Part shown: positions 55,601 through 64,000 of the stretch, piece after piece | Position numbering within the stretch: the first letter of the stretch is position 1 | Layout of the letters: the number at the start of each line of letters is the position of its first letter | DNA from: Oscheius sp. JU75 | Taxonomy: Eukaryota; Nematoda; Chromadorea; Rhabditida; Rhabditidae | Length of the DNA: 64,000 bases | Assembly (NCBI GenBank): GCA_037178855.1 | Contig: JASJZC010000002.1 | Coordinates: 682,001-746,000 of the forward strand | Reading direction: 5' to 3' | Notes under the pieces: generated by a model | Database searches by the model: none | Seen by the model: only the letters and a program-made list of their open reading frames with translations | What the model was told of the DNA's origin: nothing | Program-made: the position numbers and the translations under genes

Positions 55601-56386
55601 CTAGAAGACGACGATTTCGGTATTGTGGAGAATGGACACCATGGCTAGGAGGACAAAGACGGTGCAAATGCCTCCGATGAAGGCGGAGAACCGAAAACCG
55701 CCGAAGCCGCTAAGGATCTCCTCGAAGAAGTTCTGTCCTTCTTCGTCAGTCTTCATAACAGCAGGAGCAGTAGGAGCCACTTCGACGGTCGACTGATCTG
55801 TATTCATATCAGGCGTCGTCTTCCCCTTGGGCTGCGCGGAACTGCGACTGGGGAAACGGCTTCTTTTCGCGAATTTGCGCCGATTCGTTGTCCAAATGTC
55901 CACCGTGTGTTCCGTCGTCGGAGCCATCTCTAACTTGTCCACGTCCGTCGTCGCCATGTCCTCATTGCCAGGGTGCTTTCCTTCCTTGATGCAGTCCTTG
56001 ATGTCCTTCGTGATAGTCGCGCCGGCTAGCCGTCGTGGAGGCAGCCGCAGGAGCCGGCAATTTTGTAGAGACGGGGACTGTTGAGTAGGGTTTAGGTTGA
56101 CTAGCCAAAGGCGAGTCGGAGTTAGTTACCAGTACAAACTTCTCTCTCTCTCTGACCAAGCGGTTTAATGTAACAGAACTCTACCCTTTGCACCCTGTCC
56201 TGCTCTTCAAATCAGAGCTGAACAAACAGTCGGACATGCGGACAATGAAGAGATCAATCCCACCTTCAAAGAGCTTTTCTTCCTCGGCGGCACATCTCCG
56301 AGACTACAGTTGCTGATCTTCTTCTGCGGCTTGTCCACATCCAACGAGAGCTTCTTGCACATTTCTGCCGTCAGCAGGTCAGACAT
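55601..56386 (-). CDS. C-terminally anchored membrane protein, unrecognised
   Basis: Exons 56386-56264 and 56077-55601 join in phase 0 to 199 residues. The ATG directly follows TATTTCCAG, so it is either trans-spliced or an internal exon start. The N-terminus is MSDLLTAEMCKKLSLDV, then QKKISNCSLGDV and a basic PPRKKSSLK. A central low-complexity part is rich in Thr, Lys and Arg (WTTNRRKFAKRSRFPSRSS). One hydrophobic segment near the C-terminus (SAFIGGICTVFVLLAMVSIL, about 171-190) leaves only eight residues after it. This resembles a tail-anchored protein with its bulk in the cytosol. No domain recognised. The acceptor of exon 2 (CTCAACAG) is the least certain point. Confidence 0.65.
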
Positions 56387-59300
56387 CTGGAAATAGACTC
56401 ATGTGGAGGTTGGATCCGGATAAAGATAGAGAGCGAACCAGAAGAAGGAAAGAAGACGTGGGCAGATCCCACAGAGAGGGCTTATCAGTCCGAAAACAGA
56501 CTCTTAATTTCCAGCTGAAGATGACGCTGAGATGAGAGTAAACAGAGTGACCCTCTTAATTTCCTCCTTCGCCCTCGCTTTTAGGTGCCAAGAATGTTGC
56601 CTTTTTGGTGCCAAAAGAGGAGGAGGGAGAGAATAGGAATAGGGATTTAACTTGGGTGTTTGGCAAAAGTTTCAACGTGTTCTCTTTATACACTCCGATC
56701 CGGTGAGAGACAGAGGGGCAGAGAGACGAGGAGACAGATTAAGGATGCTAACCAGTGAGAGAGTCAGGAACGGTATATAGATGAACAGTGTAGACGGTAG
56801 CCGTTTCTGTCTCTCTCCCAGGGTATTAGACTGTTTTACACACCGCTCAATGAATGACCGGTACGTTACAGTAATCTACGCCACAACTAGCCTCATGTCC
56901 CATACTCTCTCCAGTGAATGCAAGACCCTCAACTGTCTCTCACTGGGTAACAGGCAGAGTGTACTGTCCTCTGTTCTGTACACTGGCTTAACTGATCTGT
57001 CTCTCTGTCGCTCTCACCGGGAGGGCGACAGAGAGACAGACCGCTGAGAGACAGGGCGCTGACTACCATCTGAAACAGTTCTCTTCTTTTCCTTGGTAGT
57101 CAGTCAACGGTAGCTAACCATGTCTCACTGTCTCTCACTTGACTACCTGACTACTAGAGTACACAGTAGACACTGGACGAATACTAAAAGACTACCGATC
57201 TGGGGAGGCCATCAAAGGAGGCTCTTACAGCATTTTTTGACTAGAGAAGTTTGACTCATCTCTCTCTAGGAGGAACCAATCATAATTTTGACGGATCACA
57301 TGGTCATGAGTGCATGATGGAGTAGAGACGGACAGTTGTTCTCTCTCCCTCACTCTCGGTCTCAATTATTACGAAAAGAAGGAATAAGGGGGGACGTGGT
57401 CTGACTGGAAAAAATCTGATGAATAGGGGGAGACGTGCTTAAAAATAGCCTGGACTAGTAGGGCTTACTGGTGGTCATTTTTCAAAAAGAGTGCGGGCTT
57501 CGACCACAAATTGGGAATGTTTGGATTTTGAAAGGAGGGAGAGTCAGAGAGACAGGGAACAGGAAGACAAGGAAAATTTGGGTCAAGATCGGAGGAATAA
57601 ACATGATAAAGTATAGCAAAGGGACACAAGAAGTGTGTGCACAGATGTCCATGTTGCGTGGGAGAGGAAAAAGTGATGCGCTATGGGTGGGATTGCAAGG
57701 ACAGATGAGTATGAGAGCCATAACAGGAGTTGCAGTCGAGTCGAGAGATCAGAAATTGTTTTTGGAAAAACAGAGAGAGAGAGAGAGAGAGAGACAGAGA
57801 CAGAAAGAGCGCAATTGTTCAGTCAAGAGGTAGAGTACATATCTGTCGAGTTTCTATAGAACAGACCATGGAACACACAACTTTTCTGCATTCTCTAGGG
57901 TCCGGAAAATAGTCAAGAGTGCAGAGCTACATGAGTCGAGACAGACCAAAAGCAGAGAACATAGGTACGAGCTCATTAGGTCAGTTACTTTTCGTGTTCA
58001 GTCTAGAGCTACAATCCCGAAAGAGAATGGTATGCCTCAGGTGGAGAGACTACGAACCAGGAACCCTTGTTCTCCTCCTCAGTCTATTAGTCAGAGTGAG
58101 GGATGACATAAAGAGAGAACACTGGGTTGGATCCGGTTACAGAGAGTCATGACTCTCTTAGACTCTTTCCAAAGAGAGTGAGAGAGAGTCATACTGTTCC
58201 CGAAACGTGGAACCATTTCCCCCACTGTTGGAAAAAGAGACAGGGAGGAGGTACCATTTGGCTGCTCCCCGATTTGCATATGGAAAACAGTCACGTGGGC
58301 GAGGAAGCGATCAGCTAAACGGGAGAGTGTTAGCCGTCCCGAATGGGACAGGCTATCTTTTTCCCTGGACTACTGTTCTCTAAACGTGATCAGTAGCATT
58401 GTTATTGCAAGAGTATGGGGGTTAAAAACAAGGGAACTGACTCTCTACATCGGATTATGGAAACTGGAAAACGGGGTGAGAGTGAGGGTCAAACGACTGT
58501 GACAAACATCAGTTCTGAGAGACAGAGAGACACAGAAACAGAAAAAAAAGGTAGAGAGACAGAGAGAAAGAGAAGTTTGAAGAGACTGAGAGACAGAGAC
58601 AGAGAGACAGAGGATCAGAGAGACATAGAGATAGTGAGATAGAAAGACAGAGAAATAGAATGACATAGAGACAGAGAGACAGAGAGACAGAGAAACCCAA
58701 CTTCTTCCAAGAACGCCCAATATTAACTCCTGGCACTTCAGAGAACGAGCAGTAGACAAAAACGTGCAGAATGTATATTGAGACTAATCCAGGATCAGTG
58801 CGCACATGGATTCCAATTAGCGAAAAGTTAACATTTCACATAATCAACAAAGGGAATCATAATAGGATTAAGCCATTTGGGAGGGGCTGGACTTGGATCA
58901 AAAGGTCGAGTCTATTTAGGAGTGGTCGAGCGGAAGTGGTGGTGGTCCTTGAGGTTGGGACAGTGAGCAGACTTCTGGAAGGAAGACGTCTCTCTAGAGA
59001 CGAGAAGATGGTTGAGCAGAGATAAAGAAAAATCTCGAGAGTTGGCGGTCAAGCGGAAAATGAGCTTCGGAGCGTAATGAGAGATACTGATAATTACCCT
59101 CTCTCTCTGTCTCTCATTAGAAGTTGACTCATTAGGGTTATACAAGGAATATGGAAACAGACACTGGAAGACGTAAGGGTGTCGTGGAGAGGTTGCTAAG
59201 TGGGAGGCATAAATAGGTTCCGGGGGATGTGAGACTAATGAGAGGAGACCAACAGATTGGTCTTCATGTCTCTGTCTCTCTGTCACTCTTGGCTTACGTT

Positions 59301-59425
59301 CGAATAATCAGCTTTGACAAAGAGTCATCTGTAAAGAGGGGATCTTTGCTCTCATCCTTTATCGCATCAGAGATTTTCTCCAAGCGGAATAGCTTATCCT
59401 CTCAGAGCATGAGTCTGAAGCCAGT

Positions 59426-59466
<41 letters not shown>

Positions 59467-62400
59467 CGAGGCAAAAGCTTAATAACTGCCCATGCAACGT
59501 TCGTCCTGATGGCTGTAGAAAAAAGTTTATGACCTGGTCTGGAGGTGTGAGACGCGGGAGAGAACTTCACGGCTTATAGCATTACGTAAACGAAATATAG
59601 AATGGTCTCCTCTGGGAGAAGAAACCGGAAATTGTGCGTGAATCGAGTAGAAGAATCTATTATTTGTAAAGAAGGGTTGTTGATGGAACATTCTTCAAAA
59701 ATTCTGAATCTTAATCACATTCCCACGTTCCTCACACGTCATGTTTTTGGACAAGAGGCTCTGAGACTCTCCGAAATACTACGGATTTCTTATTTAGTGT
59801 TCGAGGGCAAACTATAAGTTTAGACTATAAGCTGTCAGCTCTGCAGCTACAAAGAGTGAGCAGAGAGACAGAGAGACAAAGAGGCATAGATACAGAGAGA
59901 GAGAGAGAGACAGAAAGAGGATGGATGCTTAACAATAATTTGTGAAACTTGAAATGAAAACAAGGAACAGGACAATTTTTAGCGTCCTCGGGAACCTAAG
60001 CGTCTGCAAAACATACTTCTTTCACTTACCGGGATGGAATCCTTCAATGGACTACTGGTTGACATACTTTTTTGGCGTTCAAACGTCACCGAGGGTTGTT
60101 GGCTCGATCCTCGCGGGTGAAAACCTTTTTAGTTTCACGTTTTCTAGCGGTATTTCAGCAGATTGAACGCGATTCCAACATGCTTTTTAGCATTTAGAAC
60201 TCGGAAAACGGGTTTCTCGCTTCGTCAGAAATAGAGAACAGAGTGACTAGGAAAAAGCAGACAAGTACTGTTGAATGGGTTCTGCCAGGAAACAAAGAGA
60301 CTAGTCCACTACATGACTTCTGAGTGAAACCGATTGGTGGGCCCGGGTACAAGGACGACTGGAGGTGAGTTCCACTAATGCTCCCCCGAGTCTGTCTGAT
60401 TGCACTATAACCATTCTGAATAAACTGGGAATTCGGTTAGAAGAAGTACATTGATGGCGGCCTCCAGGGAAGAAGAAGAAAAGGGCTCGTGTGCGGAGGT
60501 CAATCAGCAAATGGTCCTGCATATATTCAGACTGAATTATACCGCGATTCGGCCTAGCGCTTGAGGCTTTTAATTGTCTTAAGTTGGCTGAGGATGTCCA
60601 GACATGTACACAGGGCTCTTGAAGGGAGACTGAAGTGCATCGGAGGTCTGAGTGGGTGGGCACTGGACAGAGGATAGAGACAGAGATAGAGACAGAGACA
60701 GAGAGGACGCAAAAGTGAATAAGAGCTGTGAGTGGGTGGCCGCTATGAACAATGAATCCGATCACAGAGATTTGGGTCCCAAATCGTATTATATCTCTCT
60801 CTATGTAGAGAGTTCTGTTTTTGGAATTGGGAGGAGATGATGCGAAACTGGAGCTCATGCCAGGAAATCGTCAAATGTCAGGGAGCCTAATTGGCACAGT
60901 GGAAGAGAGAGAGGGAGGGACAGAGATTCTCATCTTGCAGACACGTCCAAGATGAAAGTGTTCCTGGTTCAGAGACAGAGACAGGACTTCTGTTTCAAAC
61001 TGGGATAACAGGGTGTCTTGCTGACAAAACCAGAGGTAAGGGTGATAAAACTTTTGTAAACAGAGGAACAGAGATAGTGAGAGAGACAGAGACAAGGACT
61101 GAGAGGATGAAAACCAAAAAATCGCCGCTCATATCTGCTTAGCAGGAAACCCTTCTATCCCATAAGCTCAGGTATGACGCGATCATGACAGGAAATCTCT
61201 GCAGAAAGTAGTAAGTAATGGTCGGAACTCATAACGGGCTGACGTCGGTCGAGAGTGTGTTCCGACTGTTTTTGCAAAAAGCTGGCTGGCTGGCCGGAGA
61301 GACTGGGAGCTATTCTATAAACACACGCTTCCTCCTCAAAATAGCCCCCAGGCCAAGATGGAAGGCAAGAGGAGACAACAACATAGTTAAAAAGAGAAGT
61401 ACTACCTGGTTAAGTGTTTTGGTTGGATTTGGAGGGATAAAGAGACAGAGACAAAGAGACAGATGGAGAGGCAGAGAGACACGAAAGCATAGAAGAAGAA
61501 GCAGAGAGGTACGTAGACAGAGAGCCAAGGAGACAGACAACAGGTAGACAGATAGAGACACAGAGAGACAGAGAAACAGACAAACAGGGAAACCGAGAAA
61601 CAGAGAAACAGTGTAGAGGTAGACAAAGAGACAAGGATACATAGAAATAGAGGGCAGAGAGACAGGGAGCAGGCAGAGAACTGGTCCAGTGACAAATTTT
61701 CAGATCAAAGGAGGTTCTTCGAATCTAGTCATTCCGAAAATATGAGAGAGCAGGCGGTCGAGCCGAAAGAATTCATCAAATTTTTGAACTCTTGTGGTCC
61801 CCTTATTCTGCAGAATGTTGTCATAGGGACAGAGAAAAAGAGAAAGAGACGCATTCCTAGACCACATTCCAATGTCAGGGATCTATATTTTTTTTTAGAG
61901 ACAGACAAAGATCAGGTCGCGAGGACATGTGTCCTCCCAACCTCTAGCCTTATAACTCGAATCAGTTACGCAAGCAATAGCCTCTCCTGCAAAACGTGCC
62001 TCTTTCTAGCTATTTTTGCAGCGAGGGATTAGGATTAGTCCTACTCCCAGCATCCAATTTAGAAGTCCTGCTCATTGAACTCGGACCGCCACAGAACAAT
62101 GGGATCTTTCCGGCTTCCTTTGCATTGTCAGTCATTGACTCATAATGGGGATGTGAACAGAGAGACAGAGACCACTGCCTACTCAAGGAGGATAGGAAGC
62201 TGGCTATTTACGGCCTTGGGGGACAAGCCTTGGGAAGGAGTTTAGGATGTAAGTGCAAGAGGCTTCGGCAGATATGGGAACAACTCAATTCGGGAGAGGG
62301 AATCCCTAAGAATAACAGAGCTTGGGGATACAGAGGGAAATGTCAAAACAGCCAAGAGAGACATGTAGTGCGAAGTACGAGATGGAACCCGTGGGCCCCG

Positions 62401-62544
62401 ACCACCTGGCCACTTGGCACAATACATCAAATTGGAAGGAGATGGGGGAAGCAACTGACACATCAAAGGAATCTGAAATGGACAGCAGAGAGACCGAGAC
62501 AGAGAGACAATGTCATCGAGTAACCCTCCCCCAGTCCAGTAAGT
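56387..62544. other. 6-kb gene-poor, CT/GA-repeat-rich region
   Basis: No gene I can support. GA/CT tracts are at about 56705-56740, 57770-57810, 58510-58700, 59425-59465, 59855-59920 and 61430-61680. A frame at 61742-62032 starts after TTTTCAG and begins MREQAVEPKEFIKFL, possibly a degraded exon. A 185-codon minus frame at 60301-60858 has no features. Most other open frames are products of the repeats. Confidence 0.5.
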
Positions 62545-62817
62545 AAGGTAGCGTATCTGAACCATTGGCATTCCTTGATCCTTGCAATGGCTAACCCGAA
62601 CAGATTGAACGACTTTCAGCTTGTAAAGGTCCTCAACGATCTGTAGACACTGGAACCCTTAACATTCCGGAGAAAGTTCGCTCTGCTCGATCTCCTTCCT
62701 CAGCGTCTTTAGATACTTGCCAGTCATCGTCGCAAACATACAGCTGTAGTCGAGCATCTGTCCATGCTCAGAGACTCACGAATAGCGTTTGGTCTGGTCC
62801 GTCTCGTTGGCCTCCAT
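62545..62817 (-). pseudogene. degraded coding fragment of an unrecognised gene
   Basis: From ATG 62817 the minus strand reads MEANETDQTKRYS, an apparent 36-nt intron (GTGAGT..CTACAG), then CMFATMTGKYLKTLRKEIEQ, an in-frame TAA, and continues open as QCLQIVEDLYKLKVV. The part after the stop is related to 41450-41640. A single premature stop and the shared decay suggest a dispersed pseudogene pair. Confidence 0.55.
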
Positions 62818-63937
62818 GTTTAGCCGAGCTTCAGTATCGAAAGAACTTCAGTATCGGCTAGATGACCCCTTCGTCTCCTTCTAGGTGGCCTCAAGGCTCC
62901 ACTTCTCATGTTCGACCATCTTAGGGGCTCTCGGGCCGAGATGAGGTTGCCCTGGTGTTCCTGTCCGCTTGGTCCGCGATTTGTTGTACAGTAGAGGCGA
63001 AATGTCCAGTGGTAGAGCAGGAGACGAGCCTCCAGAGAGTACTGTAGTCCACTAATGGTGTTAGATTATCCTTGACAAGAATTGACAAGTTAACAGATCC
63101 CAGTTTCCAATGGAAATTGACAAAGTTGTTATTATTGTTTTGTAGTTCTAATTGGTTCTACTTCAAGCTAGCAACAGAGACGGAGAGACAGAGAGAGACA
63201 GAGTGACAGTCAGGCAGAGGGACAGAGAGACAGATGGTCGTGAGGAATAGAGAGCAAGATTATCTCCAAAGAAGCACGTTGCAATTAGGTGTCCTTCTCT
63301 CCAGACTGACAGCTAGTAGACGTCAGATCTGTTTGTGACACAATTGGAACGCTTCTGGCTAAATCTCTGCCAAAAGAAGGAGCTGCCGGAAAGACGCTTG
63401 CGCCCACTGGAGACCCCTTTCGGGCGACAATTAACTTGTCGGCGAGCCTCTCAGAGCAAGCATTTGATAGACATTGGAACAATGGGAAGTGGACGTCGGG
63501 AATTGGAAACAAGCGGAACCAGCAGTTTGATGTAAAGACCTCTCTTCTCAGTTTTGAGGAATCTTTGAGGAAGACTGATCATATCTTAGCGGCAAGCCAA
63601 AGAGTGTTCTCATTTGTCGTGATGGTGAATCGGGCTGTAGTCGCGAGACAGAGAGAGTCACTGACTTTTTTCCCCTGGCAACAATGTTCTGCCTGTCACG
63701 GTCAGTGTCTTCTCGGAAAAACTGAAACTCCGTCTCTGTGTGACTATAAACATCGCACCCTGTTCGATCATCGATCCCCGTACTGCTTCATCAGTTTTTG
63801 TCCTTAATTTATGTTCCCTCCTCCAGGGTCAGTCGCAAATTTTGAATCTCGTTTCAGCCTGTCACTGTGACACGCCCCCACTCTGTCGCTTGCGCACTCT
63901 CCTTCCTCGAACAATCTGCTATCTTTTCGCCCGAAAA
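62818..63937. other. intergenic sequence
   Basis: No gene supported. Contains a GA tract at 63178-63235 and a 123-codon plus frame (63436-63807) without recognisable features. Confidence 0.45.
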
Positions 63938-64000
63938 ATGACCATCAGCCGATTGCAGCTGACCCTCTTTTTCACTTCTTCTCTTTTTTTGACAAAAACT
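63938..64000 (+). CDS. possible gene start at the window edge (partial)
   Basis: ATG followed by TISRLQLTLFFTSSLFLT reads like a signal peptide and stays open to the end of the window. A good acceptor (CTCGTTTCAG) lies about 80 nt upstream. Only 21 codons are visible, so this is tentative. Confidence 0.3.
   Translation, partial: MTISRLQLTLFFTSSLFLTKT

Noticed and set aside
60301-60858. 185-codon minus-strand frame
   Set aside because: Starts ambiguously, includes a GA-repeat-derived stretch, has no domain, splice sites or signal peptide pattern.
1-64000. CRISPR arrays, bacterial operons, prophage or rRNA
   Set aside because: None seen; the gene structure is eukaryotic throughout and the repeats are simple or dispersed.

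Overview
The window is from a nematode genome. The evidence is a cuticle collagen, two nematode GH25 (protist-type) lysozymes, introns mostly of about 36-60 nt with GTAAG/GTGAG donors and TTTTCAG-type acceptors, and start codons placed directly after such acceptors, which suggests spliced-leader trans-splicing. I cannot fix the genus. All exon models were built by hand from reading frame, splice sites and phase.

Layout. (1) 1-11.2 kb: a cuticle collagen (-), a small secreted peptide (-), a tRNA-Ala-like gene (-), lysozyme copy A (+), a one-pass membrane protein with a small Cys-rich ectodomain (+), a two-Ig-domain surface protein (+), GPANK1 (-), then lysozyme copy B (+). The lysozymes and the tRNA belong to a dispersed segmental duplication. 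(2) 11.2-36.9 kb: a block with different base texture that almost lacks the CTCTGTCT-type repeats of both flanks. It holds conserved genes: an 18-exon coiled-coil RING protein (-), ANKRD13 (+), hyccin/FAM126 (+) and a tandem-kinase protein (-), with tRNA-derived SINE-like fragments and a dispersed repeat. (3) 37-64 kb: CT/GA-repeat-rich again. A small basic protein (-) may share an operon with the kinase gene. Next come a 13-exon secreted acidic protein (+) with a long pure TCTCTG microsatellite in intron 1, an RGS-domain gene (-) whose likely 5' exon lies 9 kb upstream across a LINE insertion, and a C-terminally anchored membrane protein (-). From 56.4 to 64 kb I find only repeats, degraded gene fragments and a possible gene start at the right edge.

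How the genes work together. There is no single pathway. The left part is an extracellular/cuticle/immune-type cluster (collagen, lysozymes, small surface proteins). The middle block carries intracellular trafficking and signalling genes (ANKRD13 in ubiquitin-linked endocytosis, hyccin in the PI4KA plasma-membrane complex, a RING protein, tandem kinases). The most unusual items are the tandem-kinase protein, the RING finger with Gln at a canonical His ligand position, the lysozyme/tRNA duplication whose right end coincides with the composition boundary, and the unrecognised secreted and membrane proteins.
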